DNA from: Candidatus Uhrbacteria bacterium | GTDB taxonomy: Bacteria; Patescibacteriota; Patescibacteriia; JACQRZ01 | NCBI GenBank assembly: GCA_016209345.1 | Contig: JACQWH010000024.1 | Span: 1-19,154 of the forward strand | Reading direction: 5' to 3' | Length of the DNA: 19,154 nucleotides | Part shown: positions 1 to 8,595 of the stretch, piece after piece | Layout of the letters: each line of letters starts with the position of its first letter | Position numbering within the stretch: position 1 is the first letter of the stretch | Translations under genes and position numbers: made by a program | The notes under the pieces: generated by a model | What the model was told of the DNA's origin: nothing | Seen by the model: only the letters and a program-made list of their open reading frames with translations | The model's database searches: none

Positions 1-3
1 AAT

Positions 4-3000
4 ATGACATTGCCTACTGAAGATACAAGTGGTGGACACGACATCCAGGCAAACGCGGTCGAAACGCCTTTGGACTTTCAAATGACGGATATTCTCAGAT
101 CGCCAAACGCGATCGCTAAAGCATATCCCGATACGGATAAAAAACCGGCATTCCCTACGGAAATGAATATATGGAACGGCTATACTCTTGTTATCGAGCC
201 CGCTGCTAAGCACATAACAATCATCGGCCCGGACGGTATACCGTATGGACATTTTGAGACATTTTTTTCAACCAAAACTAAACTGGACATGAGAAAAGTG
301 GAGAGTTGCGGCTACGGCCGACTGCTCAAGAGGGGGGCTCGCATATATTCTTCCTCTGATATTCGTCCTGAGGATTACTCAGAAGCTGTTCAAAATGAAT
401 TGCGAAATATTTTTCTTAATGTTCACTTGAAAAGCCAAGAATTACCTGATTCTATTACTCTTGCAGCAAAAATTGACATCATAGAAAAGATAACACACCA
501 TGAAATACTCTCAAAAATTCACCAAATCAGCGATGGCAAATATATTATTCTCCTGAATGGATCATCTCACCATGGCTATATAGCATTTCGTACAAAAAAT
601 GAACGAGGAGATCTCCTCGAACCAAGAAATTGGATCCGTTATGACCTTACGAACGAATTCGTAGAGCCGTTGATTCCCACCGAAGTTTTGGATTTTCTTG
701 AAGAAAACGATGCTCAGGTCAGCTCTATAAATAATTATAAACCACTCAACGGTTCATATTCATTTCGTCAGGACGATGAAATGATTAATTTTGCCCATAA
801 TCCAATCGAAGGGCCGATTGTTTTTTCTGATCGCGTTGGCGGAGGTAAAATAGATGTTTTTGTCGATCCCAATAACAGTGCGATTATCTATTATTATGGT
901 CCTGCGCGCGACCATCTCTATCGACTTGATACGAGCGGGGATCCTGCGGGATGGAAATCTGAGCCAGTACCGTTTTCAGAACAATTTGTCGATGTGGCCA
1001 CGCAAAAACTTCAAGCAGATCCAACAGGGTGCTTCTTCGTCTATTGCGACGGAAGTGAGCTTGTTGTTTTAGAGCGACAATCGTTGCACGAAGTAAGACG
1101 GATACCGGGTATTCGCGATATAATTTTTAATGAAAATGGGAATTTGCACGCCATTGACACAACAGGGCATCTGGTTGTGTTTAGTATTGATTTTTCTACC
1201 GCGGCAAGAGAGATTGAAAAACGAAGAACGGCGACGCTCTTGCAGGATCTTGATATTGATAAGCTCTTTACAAATACTGCGGACGCTTCAGCTCCGCCAG
1301 GTATCGCTAAAACGGATTATGGCCACCTCGACGAAATCCGATTGGAAGTCGATGGAAAGTTCTCTCAGCGTATTACAGGCGCGCAGAGCGCTGACGCGCT
1401 TCTCGGCATCCGAAAGGCGCTTGATACATTTCGGGATCAGTTGACGAATAAAAAACTGTCCCCTGATGCTATTGCTTATATCGTCGAACCGGTGGATGCA
1501 CTGCTGCGTTCACGAGAAGAAGATCTGGCGGCCGAAAAGGCCTCGACACTTTTTACCCTCATGCGACAGCAGTTGGATAACGGGCTTTCTTTGACCGTGA
1601 TTTCCGAACTGAAGAATATGATAACGGAGCTGGACAGTATTGACCCCCTTTTGAAACCGGAACTCCGGACAGAAGCAAGCTCCCTCAAGGCACTCATTGA
1701 TGAGCGGATCGAGATTTTTTTCAAAAAGCAAGGCGCGGACGTCATTCGTGATGTGCGCGATGTAGTTGCCCGCGAGACGGCCCAACTTGCCGCGTTCACC
1801 TCAAAAAGGCAAATGGATGAGTGGATGGAGTACCGTTTTCCTCAGGTAAAGAGCCGGCTTGGCATCCTCGCAAAAAACTGCCCCCTGGCATCCACTGACG
1901 CATACAATGCGCTCATTCAGGCACGCAGTGATCTTGAAGGGCTTGCGGCTCAGTACGAACTGCTGTTTAAACAGGAATACGCAGGCATTCGGGAACGGGC
2001 GACAGAGCGCATTGAAACCGAAGCGCATTCATTGCATCACGACATCAGGGCCTTTCTTGATCGGATCCAGTCAAAGGGATTCACAACCCGCGCGCAAGCC
2101 GAGCAGTATATTGCGGCAAGCGCAGAGCACGCATTGATTCTTGAGGGGATTGCTGCGCTGGGGACGCAGGATCCTGAGCGCTCAACTGATATTGGCCGCA
2201 ATCTACGCATCAGCATCTCGCAGATTTTATTGAGCATAGAGCGCGGAATTATTATTGCAGACACGGGACAACAATTTGTACGATTTGGTGACACTGTATT
2301 TCCGGTGTGGGAAGCAAAGACAAAGAAAAGGGGAAAGCGAAATATCGCCTTGAGTTTTGACGTCAACACATCTTCGCTCGGCGTCGGCACCACTGCGGAT
2401 AAGGCGATGGGTGATGTTTCGCTCGTGATCACCTCAGCGGATGGAAAGGATCGCCGCGTACGGCTCTACGAAGGAATGAGTACTGAGGACGAATGGCGAT
2501 TCGGCACTGTTTCCTTTTATGGAGCCAATGTTGAACCCTCGTATGTTCGCAGGGATGATTTTGTAAAGATAAAAAAACAGTACGGTGATTGGTCAAAGGG
2601 CGAAGGGTCAACCATCCGTAATGAGCTTGCTGAAAAAAGAGCAAAAATGAGGGTGCTCTATAGTGAACGTGAAAAGGCGGGCGGAAAGAACCGTCCGGAG
2701 AGAGACGAGCTCGGGGATGCCAAATGGAGGACGCTCTACGAGGCGGCTCTAAAGGATTATTCGGAGTTTTACAAGACACATCATATCGCTCTGCTGAGGC
2801 GCATTGATCGCGTGCGGGGCCAGGACGATGATGGAATTGAAAATGGCAAAGGATATGTGCCAGAAATGCAAAACCACTGGGTTGCCGATGAACAAACGGA
2901 GAACTACCTCGGACTCATGGCAAAAAATGCACGCATGCAGCTTGATCTGCAAGAGGGATTACTTAATTTGAAAGGTCATGCCGGAACCGGTAAGGACGTG

Positions 3001-3930
3001 CTCGTCAAGATGTTTGCATGTCGAACAGGCAGACCTTATTTTACTGTTGATTGCAGCAAGTGGACAACTGAGTTTGAACTTTCCGAAGATATCATTCTTG
3101 AAGCAAAGGATGGAGCGTCTCAAACAATAAAGGTTCCTTCAGCGGTGCTTACTGCGATACAAACGCCGGGGGCAATTCTGTATTTTAATGAGATAAACGC
3201 CATGCCCCAGTCCGCGCAAGTGTTTTTACATGCGCTTATGGATGAAAAACGATCCATAACGCTCAAAACAAGTTCGGGTCTTGTAATACGCGCCGACAAA
3301 AGCGTTCTTCTCTTTGGTTCAATGAACCCTGATTATCCGGAAACTTTTAAGCCGCAATTCGCGACACGGAGCAGAATGGTCTCGATTGACATCGACTATC
3401 CGCCGCTTTTTCGGCAACCGGAACCGGGTGACCGAAATCAACTTCATCCGGCATATAATGCATCTGAACCATTGCGTATTGCGCGGGGCGTTGCATCTCT
3501 CTCGAATCTTACGGAAGAATCTGATCTCAAGCGAAATGAATTCGTCAAGCTCTGGGACTCTGAGATTAATGGTATTGACACAGACGCCAAACCGCCTACG
3601 CCGATCCAAAAATTTGATATTCTTACAACGCTGGCACTTGTTCAATTCGCGCAAAAATTTCGCACTGAGTTTACTAAGATATTTGAAAAGGGATCGGATG
3701 CACATAAGGCATTGCCGGCAACACAGCCCTTAACAGGGCGGGAGCTGCGTCGGTGCGCATATAATCTAAGTCACATGCCAGACGACGAAAAGGTGCTGGC
3801 TGACCCCGATGAGACGGCACGCAAACTCCTGGCTGAGGCGTATTTGTGCCATATTGACAATAAAAGCGACCGAGAGAAGCTGTATACGGCACTTACAAGC
3901 TGGACGTCTGCGCGGCGCCTCGCCGCATAA
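4..3930 (+). CDS. Large MoxR/AAA_5-type ATPase with long unknown N-terminal region
   Basis: This 1308-residue protein carries an AAA+ domain near its C-terminus (about residues 970-1160). Visible motifs are Walker A G991-HAGTG-K997-D998, Walker B AILYFNEIN (1057-1065, with N1062-E1063 where D-E is usual), sensor-1 asparagine N1108 in FGSMNP, and an arginine-finger candidate R1122/R1124 in FATRSR. This motif set fits the MoxR/CobS/midasin branch, whose ATPases remodel partners together with vWA proteins. Residues 275-400 are beta-rich with repeating hydrophobic strands (propeller-like, uncertain). Residues 400-760 are helical and probably coiled. Residues 760-860 are again beta-rich and highly charged. 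No signal peptide or membrane segment is seen, so it is probably cytoplasmic. The next gene starts 11 nt downstream and encodes a vWA protein, the expected partner. The first 750 nt look more AT-rich than the rest. The start lies at the window edge with no upstream stop visible, so the true N-terminus may be further upstream. The ATPase call is firm; the cellular role is unknown. Confidence 0.85.
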   Translation: MTLPTEDTSGGHDIQANAVETPLDFQMTDILRSPNAIAKAYPDTDKKPAFPTEMNIWNGYTLVIEPAAKHITIIGPDGIPYGHFETFFSTKTKLDMRKVESCGYGRLLKRGARIYSSSDIRPEDYSEAVQNELRNIFLNVHLKSQELPDSITLAAKIDIIEKITHHEILSKIHQISDGKYIILLNGSSHHGYIAFRTKNERGDLLEPRNWIRYDLTNEFVEPLIPTEVLDFLEENDAQVSSINNYKPLNGSYSFRQDDEMINFAHNPIEGPIVFSDRVGGGKIDVFVDPNNSAIIYYYGPARDHLYRLDTSGDPAGWKSEPVPFSEQFVDVATQKLQADPTGCFFVYCDGSELVVLERQSLHEVRRIPGIRDIIFNENGNLHAIDTTGHLVVFSIDFSTAAREIEKRRTATLLQDLDIDKLFTNTADASAPPGIAKTDYGHLDEIRLEVDGKFSQRITGAQSADALLGIRKALDTFRDQLTNKKLSPDAIAYIVEPVDALLRSREEDLAAEKASTLFTLMRQQLDNGLSLTVISELKNMITELDSIDPLLKPELRTEASSLKALIDERIEIFFKKQGADVIRDVRDVVARETAQLAAFTSKRQMDEWMEYRFPQVKSRLGILAKNCPLASTDAYNALIQARSDLEGLAAQYELLFKQEYAGIRERATERIETEAHSLHHDIRAFLDRIQSKGFTTRAQAEQYIAASAEHALILEGIAALGTQDPERSTDIGRNLRISISQILLSIERGIIIADTGQQFVRFGDTVFPVWEAKTKKRGKRNIALSFDVNTSSLGVGTTADKAMGDVSLVITSADGKDRRVRLYEGMSTEDEWRFGTVSFYGANVEPSYVRRDDFVKIKKQYGDWSKGEGSTIRNELAEKRAKMRVLYSEREKAGGKNRPERDELGDAKWRTLYEAALKDYSEFYKTHHIALLRRIDRVRGQDDDGIENGKGYVPEMQNHWVADEQTENYLGLMAKNARMQLDLQEGLLNLKGHAGTGKDVLVKMFACRTGRPYFTVDCSKWTTEFELSEDIILEAKDGASQTIKVPSAVLTAIQTPGAILYFNEINAMPQSAQVFLHALMDEKRSITLKTSSGLVIRADKSVLLFGSMNPDYPETFKPQFATRSRMVSIDIDYPPLFRQPEPGDRNQLHPAYNASEPLRIARGVASLSNLTEESDLKRNEFVKLWDSEINGIDTDAKPPTPIQKFDILTTLALVQFAQKFRTEFTKIFEKGSDAHKALPATQPLTGRELRRCAYNLSHMPDDEKVLADPDETARKLLAEAYLCHIDNKSDREKLYTALTSWTSARRLAA

Positions 3931-3941
3931 AATTTTAGAGT

Positions 3942-6900
3942 ATGAGTTCCAGGCCGGACGTATTTTTTGCAGAGGTCGCGGCAGGCAGGATTTCTGATGC
4001 CGTGCCGAATGTCAGTCGAGAAATGCTTTTTCTGGCGGAGCAGGCATCGGAAGGCGGTTTTCCTGTACTGCCGGGAAAGCAGTGGGCATTTCATTATCCG
4101 TTGCCACCGCAGCAACGTGCTGAGCGCGTTGCCGCATTTCGGAATGGGGAGTGCGCTCTTTCGGATCTTGAACAGGATCTGCGCCCTGATGCGCTTTTGT
4201 ATTCCACTGACGACATCGCTTCTCTTGGCTTGAGGACTGTGACTGCGCGAATCCGCGATCTCACGGCCGACGCGCAATACTTTGACTACGCGCGATTTGT
4301 TTCATTTATACAATCGGCGACCGCACACGACGTATCATTTGAAGCAATTGAATCGCTCTATCGGGGAATTGCCAAGGCGCGTACTCAAAAAAAACTTATT
4401 GATGCCTACGGGAAAGGCGGACGCGAACAAATCCTTGATGCACTACGTCGTGAAGTGCTTGCCGCACCACAAGCACTTGCACAGATGAGTCGGCCCGAAA
4501 GAATTTTGACTGCACTGAAATCGTTTTGGTTCCTTGAAAGGATGGGAGGATCGACAGTTGAAGACCATAATCGTATTCTTTCCTCCTTGTCCGGCGACGA
4601 GAGGGATCTTTTCCAAATACTCAAAAAGAGCTATATCGCTTATACACATGAAGGAAGCGAGGACGACTATGGCGAGCTTGTAGCCCAAATATGCGCGCAG
4701 CTTGCTATACTGGAAGGGGATACGCATACGCGAGATGAATCAAGCGATCGAATGCAGCAACTTGAAAGAGAGCTTGAACCTCTTAAAGAGAAGGTGGGCT
4801 TTCCGGGGAATATAAATGATCCGGGAATTCCACCTGAAGATAGTGATGAATATCATACGCCAATGCCGCATGGAGGGGAATCGAGCGAGCACGAGGACAA
4901 GCAAGTTTTTTTTACCATTACGCCACCATTGGAAGGCAATTATTGCAGTGGGCGAAAAAGTTATTTTGACAAGAAGGAAAAGACGTGGAGTAAGAAAAAA
5001 TATCTTACCCCTTATGAAACTGCGCTTACCGGAGCGCAACGCTATACGATTTCGGGATCATGTGACGGCGGCTGCATATCACTTCCTATTCCAAACGCCT
5101 ATGCGCTCGACTGCGCTTCGATACAATCAAGCGGAAGCCCCGTTTCTCTCTGGAGAGACCAGAATGGTTGTTTTTATATTACTTCCCAGGGATGGTGCAG
5201 TTTTTCAGTCGATTTCTTAAAGGAACCTCGATTATTCATTGGCCCCGTAATCCCAGAGGATTCCGAGCCGCTTTCAGTGCTGCCATTGAGTTCTGAAACA
5301 GAACAATGCATTGATATGCTATCGGGAGGTGTCATTCAAAAAGCCGAGGCAGTAAGACAATATATATGTGCGCACCATTTTTATCCTGCCGGCGGTGACC
5401 TGAGGACTGCACAAGCACTGCAATATAAGTTGCGAAACGGCTCTGCTGCGGAAACCTATATCGCTGATCTCGATGCCTCGGAGTATCTTGAATGCTATTC
5501 GGCCAATACATTATTTATAGCAATAATGAGGAGGGCGGGTATCCCGTCGCGCCTGGTTGTCGGACATCGCGTTGAGGGAGAAGAAAACGGAGCCGCCGCC
5601 ATAACGGAAACAACGGGCCACGCATGGGCAGAAATTTGGGATGGTCTTGCATGGCGCAGGTTCGACGCGACCCCCCGCGCGAAGCCAGAAGATAAGCGGC
5701 CCGAACAAATGAAGGATAATGAAGATTCCGGTGAGCGTGCTGGGCAAAAAGCCGAAGACGGAGGTGTTGAAAATTTTTCATCTCCAGAGCAAGAAAAAGG
5801 CAGGGAAGATAATGCCGTGCAACAGCAATCCCCACACGGACCCGGTGAGCCGTCAGTAAGTAATGACGAGCTGACAAGCGCGCAGCAACAGCTCGATGCC
5901 GCTAAACAGCATATCAAACAACAGACAGAGCAGAAAGAAAAACTTAGTCAAAAAGTTCAGAATGCTCAGAACTTTGAAGATCTCGAAAAGGCACGGGAAG
6001 ATATCGAAAAAAGTGATCTGTTCGACGAGTGGAAAGGCGAGCTTGAGCGCCTGGCAGATGCGCTTAAAGATCAAAAGCAGCAGGAAATGAATGACATGCT
6101 TGACCGAATGACAGAGGATGGATTTCTTGCCGACGATGCACATGAAGCGCTTAAAAATAAGATTGTGGAAGCCACCGGAAAGGAGCTTGATCTTATCAAG
6201 GAACAGATTGGGGAGGAAAGCTCACAATACGCTGAGTATAACGCCATTCGTGAAGAGGTAATGCCATATGTTGATCATTGGTTTCAATTTTTTGCTTCGC
6301 GCCTGCCCCGCGATCCGGATATTTCCACCGATGAGGATTCGCTTTCTCGCCAGGGTGCGTTCAATAGACATTCTGTCATGAGGGCGCGTAATCTGCTTTT
6401 TGGAACCGTGAAAAATCCGCGCGTTTTTGACTCCTCAATTCGCCCAAGATTTATCGCGGCGCTTGTTGTTGATGTAAGCGGTTCAATGATGGGCGACAAA
6501 TTGCGCGATGCGCGCAAACTTCTTGTTTTTTATGCCGAACTTTTTTCGCGTATCTCTGAAGAGTTCGGCTACATCCGTTTTTCGATTGATGTTTTTTCCG
6601 ACACGCTCTCGCGGATCAAATCGTGCGAACAGAAGTATGATTCCTCCCAGCGCTATGACTATGAAGCTGGCGGTTCAACAACGGTTAAGGCGCGACTTAT
6701 GAAATCACTTACGGCGAAAGGCGGTACAAATATGCTAGATGCGCTCCGGGCGGTTGCGCATGAGCTTAATAACGAGATTGCCAACTTCCCCGATTACGCA
6801 TCGGCATTATACTTCCTTGGTGATGGCGGGGATACGCAGGGAAATGCCGGGAACATCAAGACATTTTTGGAGCTTAATGACGCGGAGGGAGGATTTGGCG

Positions 6901-7073
6901 AACATATGCGCACGGCCATCCTGCTCGGTGAGGAATCACAAAGACATGATCTTGCTGAAATTTTCGGAGAGGAACATACGCAAGTAGCCCCTAATTTTGA
7001 CGATCTCCTCGAGCAAAGCATGGAGCAATTTGATATGGATATTGAGGATTATCTCAAATTCAAAGCTGCATGA
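3942..7073 (+). CDS. Transglutaminase-like / vWA (MIDAS) fusion protein
   Basis: This 1043-residue protein has several parts. Residues 1-250 look helical and are unrecognised, and about 310-440 are beta-rich. About 450-590 form a transglutaminase-like (papain-fold) domain with an apparent triad C518 (ECYSAN), H560 (GHAWAEIW) and D575 (RFDATP). About 590-640 are an acidic, Pro/Glu/Gln-rich linker and about 640-760 a charged coiled coil. A C-terminal von Willebrand A domain (about 835-1043) has a complete MIDAS: D844-x-S846-x-S848, T929 in GGTNM, and D961 in GDGGD. The order acidic linker then C-terminal vWA resembles CobT, and CobT works with the AAA ATPase CobS. The upstream neighbour is such an ATPase, so the two probably form one complex. 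The enzymatic outcome (protease, amidase or cross-linker) cannot be told from sequence. No signal peptide or membrane span is seen, unlike the membrane-bound transglutaminase genes often found in MoxR operons. Upstream of the ATG is only AAAATTTTAGAGT, without a clear ribosome-binding site. Confidence 0.85.
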   Translation: MSSRPDVFFAEVAAGRISDAVPNVSREMLFLAEQASEGGFPVLPGKQWAFHYPLPPQQRAERVAAFRNGECALSDLEQDLRPDALLYSTDDIASLGLRTVTARIRDLTADAQYFDYARFVSFIQSATAHDVSFEAIESLYRGIAKARTQKKLIDAYGKGGREQILDALRREVLAAPQALAQMSRPERILTALKSFWFLERMGGSTVEDHNRILSSLSGDERDLFQILKKSYIAYTHEGSEDDYGELVAQICAQLAILEGDTHTRDESSDRMQQLERELEPLKEKVGFPGNINDPGIPPEDSDEYHTPMPHGGESSEHEDKQVFFTITPPLEGNYCSGRKSYFDKKEKTWSKKKYLTPYETALTGAQRYTISGSCDGGCISLPIPNAYALDCASIQSSGSPVSLWRDQNGCFYITSQGWCSFSVDFLKEPRLFIGPVIPEDSEPLSVLPLSSETEQCIDMLSGGVIQKAEAVRQYICAHHFYPAGGDLRTAQALQYKLRNGSAAETYIADLDASEYLECYSANTLFIAIMRRAGIPSRLVVGHRVEGEENGAAAITETTGHAWAEIWDGLAWRRFDATPRAKPEDKRPEQMKDNEDSGERAGQKAEDGGVENFSSPEQEKGREDNAVQQQSPHGPGEPSVSNDELTSAQQQLDAAKQHIKQQTEQKEKLSQKVQNAQNFEDLEKAREDIEKSDLFDEWKGELERLADALKDQKQQEMNDMLDRMTEDGFLADDAHEALKNKIVEATGKELDLIKEQIGEESSQYAEYNAIREEVMPYVDHWFQFFASRLPRDPDISTDEDSLSRQGAFNRHSVMRARNLLFGTVKNPRVFDSSIRPRFIAALVVDVSGSMMGDKLRDARKLLVFYAELFSRISEEFGYIRFSIDVFSDTLSRIKSCEQKYDSSQRYDYEAGGSTTVKARLMKSLTAKGGTNMLDALRAVAHELNNEIANFPDYASALYFLGDGGDTQGNAGNIKTFLELNDAEGGFGEHMRTAILLGEESQRHDLAEIFGEEHTQVAPNFDDLLEQSMEQFDMDIEDYLKFKAA

Positions 7074-7104
7074 AGGTCGTGGTGTTGTCTGAGGTTGCCT
7101 GCAG

Positions 7105-7132
7105 CAATTCTGACTGGGCTGTGAATTGTTTT
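7105..7132 (+). terminator. Weak hairpin plus TTTT, possible end of the ATPase/vWA operon
   Basis: CAATTC (7105-7110) can pair with GAATTG (7123-7128), followed by TTTT (7129-7132), 32 nt after the vWA gene stop. The stem is AT-rich and the T-run short, so this would be a weak intrinsic terminator. Its 3' half overlaps the -35 of the gapA promoter. Confidence 0.25.
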
Positions 7133-7154
7133 AAAAATCGAAATACAGTATACT
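7126..7154 (+). promoter_or_regulatory. Sigma70-type promoter of the gapA operon
   Basis: A -35 element TTGTTT (7126-7131, 3 of 6 consensus positions) is followed by a 17-nt spacer and a -10 element TATACT (7149-7154, 5 of 6). Transcription would begin near 7161, leaving a leader of about 73 nt before gapA. The same GTATACT string recurs before orf108 and after lepA, which supports it as this genome's housekeeping -10. Confidence 0.6.
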
Positions 7155-7159
7155 AGAAG

Positions 7160-7220
7160 CCGTAGGAATATGTCCACTACGGTCTTTATTTATAATTTTT
7201 GGCGTTCGGATACCGGCGCC
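7160..7220 (+). promoter_or_regulatory. Structured 5' leader of gapA (two hairpins)
   Basis: CCGTAG (7160-7165) pairs with CTACGG (7177-7182) right at the expected transcript start, followed by a T-rich stretch. A second hairpin, GGCG-TT-CGG-ATA-CCG-G-CGCC (7201-7220), ends 13 nt before the gapA ATG, where a ribosome-binding site would normally be. These could stabilise the mRNA 5' end or tune translation. The first could instead be a terminator for upstream transcripts. No known riboswitch is recognised. Confidence 0.3.
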
Positions 7221-7233
7221 TCGATCTATTCAT

Positions 7234-8250
7234 ATGGCATTACGCATAGCTATCAATGGCTTTGGGCGCATCGGACGGCAAGCGTTCAAGGCGGGTTTCG
7301 ACAAACGCGGCGTCGAGTTCGTCGCAGTCAACGATCTGACTGACGCACAGACGCTGGCTCATTTACTGAAATACGATTCGGTATTTCGAACATGGAATAA
7401 AAAAGTTCAAGTGAAGGGCAGCACCATCGTTGTGGATGGCAAGCCGACGGAAGTCGTCGCGGAAAAGGACCCGGCACTGCTTCCTTGGAAAAAATATAAC
7501 GTCGATGTCGTGCTGGAATGTACCGGACGCTTTACCGACAAGGAAAATGCGGGCAAGCATCTTAGTGCCGGCGCGAAGAAGGTGATCGTGTCTGCGCCGG
7601 TCAAGGGCGGCGAGGTACCAACGTATGTGCTGGGCGCAAATGACGGAAAATACAAAAACCAGACACTCATCAATAATGCGTCGTGTACCACAAATTGCAT
7701 TTCGCCCGTCGCTGCCGTAATTCACGAAACGTTCGGCGTGAAAAAAGCGCTCATGACGACCGTCCACGCCGTCACTGCCGAGCAGAACATTGTCGACTCT
7801 CCGCCGCCCGGTATGAAAAAAGGCGATCTGCGCCGCGCGCGAAACGCGTATCAGAACATCATTCCCACGACAACCGGCGCCGCCATCGCCACGACCGAGG
7901 TCATTCCCGAACTCAAGGGACTTTTTGACGGTCTTGCGCTGCGCGTACCTGTTCCGGATGTTTCCCTTACTGATTTTGTCTTCCTGCTTAAAAAGAAAAC
8001 AACGCCAGAGGAACTCAATGCCGTGCTCACGGCAGCATCGAAAACACCGCGGTTCAAAGGCATTCTTGGCGTGACGAATGAGCCGCTCGTGTCATCCGAC
8101 TATATCGGCAGTCCGTTTTCAGCCGTTGTCGATCTTTCGCTGACGAAGGTTATCGATGGCGATTTGGTAAAAATTATCGCTTGGTATGATAACGAATGGG
8201 GATATTCCAATCGCTTGATCGAAATGGCGATGCTGCTTGGAAAAAAATAA
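7234..8250 (+). CDS. gapA: Glyceraldehyde-3-phosphate dehydrogenase, type I
   Basis: This enzyme oxidises and phosphorylates glyceraldehyde-3-phosphate to 1,3-bisphosphoglycerate with NAD(P) in cytoplasmic glycolysis. The N-terminal Rossmann motif INGFGRIGR (7-15) is intact, and N33-D34 sits at the end of the second strand, as in NAD-using forms. The catalytic cysteine is C151 in NNASCTTNC, with its partner H178 in TTVHAVT. The C-terminal WYDNEWGYS signature is present. At 338 residues it is of normal length. The loop after D188 reads SPPPGMKKG before DLRRAR, several residues longer than in the Bacillus or E. coli enzymes, and has Ser where Bacillus has the Leu of its LP cofactor pair. It is the first gene of a run gapA-orf108-pgk-eno-gpmI, with its own promoter at 7126-7154. 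No Shine-Dalgarno sequence precedes the ATG. Function is certain; cofactor preference is not. Confidence 0.97.
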   Translation: MALRIAINGFGRIGRQAFKAGFDKRGVEFVAVNDLTDAQTLAHLLKYDSVFRTWNKKVQVKGSTIVVDGKPTEVVAEKDPALLPWKKYNVDVVLECTGRFTDKENAGKHLSAGAKKVIVSAPVKGGEVPTYVLGANDGKYKNQTLINNASCTTNCISPVAAVIHETFGVKKALMTTVHAVTAEQNIVDSPPPGMKKGDLRRARNAYQNIIPTTTGAAIATTEVIPELKGLFDGLALRVPVPDVSLTDFVFLLKKKTTPEELNAVLTAASKTPRFKGILGVTNEPLVSSDYIGSPFSAVVDLSLTKVIDGDLVKIIAWYDNEWGYSNRLIEMAMLLGKK

Positions 8251-8254
8251 CGAG

Positions 8255-8260
8255 TATACT
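8255..8260 (+). promoter_or_regulatory. Possible internal -10 element before orf108
   Basis: TATACT, preceded by G as in the gapA and recJ promoters, ends 8 nt before the orf108 ATG at 8269. If used, the transcript would be nearly leaderless. No good -35 lies at 16-18 nt upstream (GCTGCT at 17 nt), so activity is uncertain. Confidence 0.3.
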
Positions 8261-8268
8261 AACAAGCT

Positions 8269-8595
8269 ATGATATTCGATAGTGATGTCGATAAGACAGG
8301 AAAATCAGATCCTCGCGAAGTGACAGTCATATCTTCTGAATTGCTGCAAACATTAAAAGATATCTATCCAAAGGACGATGCCTATGTTCAGTCATTAGCT
8401 GAGGGTGACCCCGTTAATATAGAATCTCTCAAAGAATCATTTCTAAATTCCTTAAATAAGCTACCTTCAGAAATAATGGCCTTACTTGAAAGTCGGGAAG
8501 AGTACAAAATTAGTGCCAGAATCGATCATATTAAATCAATGTATGGCTTACTTCATTCTATACGAAGGAAAGCCGATATTAGCAAATGGGGATGA
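8269..8595 (+). CDS. Small uncharacterised protein (orf108) coupled to pgk
   Basis: I do not recognise this 108-residue protein. It is hydrophilic and mostly predicted-helical by eye, with an acidic N-terminal half and a more basic C-terminus (IRRKADISKWG). It has no cysteine cluster, membrane segment or known motif. It lies 18 nt after gapA. Its TGA stop (8593-8595) overlaps the ATG of pgk (8592) as ATGA, indicating translational coupling. Its DNA looks more AT-rich than gapA before it, and a TATACT element sits directly upstream, so it may be a later insertion into the glycolytic operon. It could be lineage-specific or a regulator of a neighbouring enzyme, but nothing in the sequence shows a function. 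The tight coupling and full-length frame argue that it is a real gene. Confidence 0.65.
   Translation: MIFDSDVDKTGKSDPREVTVISSELLQTLKDIYPKDDAYVQSLAEGDPVNIESLKESFLNSLNKLPSEIMALLESREEYKISARIDHIKSMYGLLHSIRRKADISKWG

Noticed and set aside
1476..1799. Minus-strand open frame within the ATPase gene
   Set aside because: It is antisense to a clearly coding frame, has no recognisable domain, and is serine/arginine-rich as expected from reversed codons.
5495..5917. Minus-strand cysteine-rich frames across the transglutaminase domain
   Set aside because: They are shadows of the real gene, whose catalytic motifs lie in the plus frame.
7070..7156. A 28-codon frame starting with an ATGA overlap at the end of the vWA gene
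   Set aside because: It is very short, resembles nothing, and ends inside the gapA -10 element; chance explains it well.
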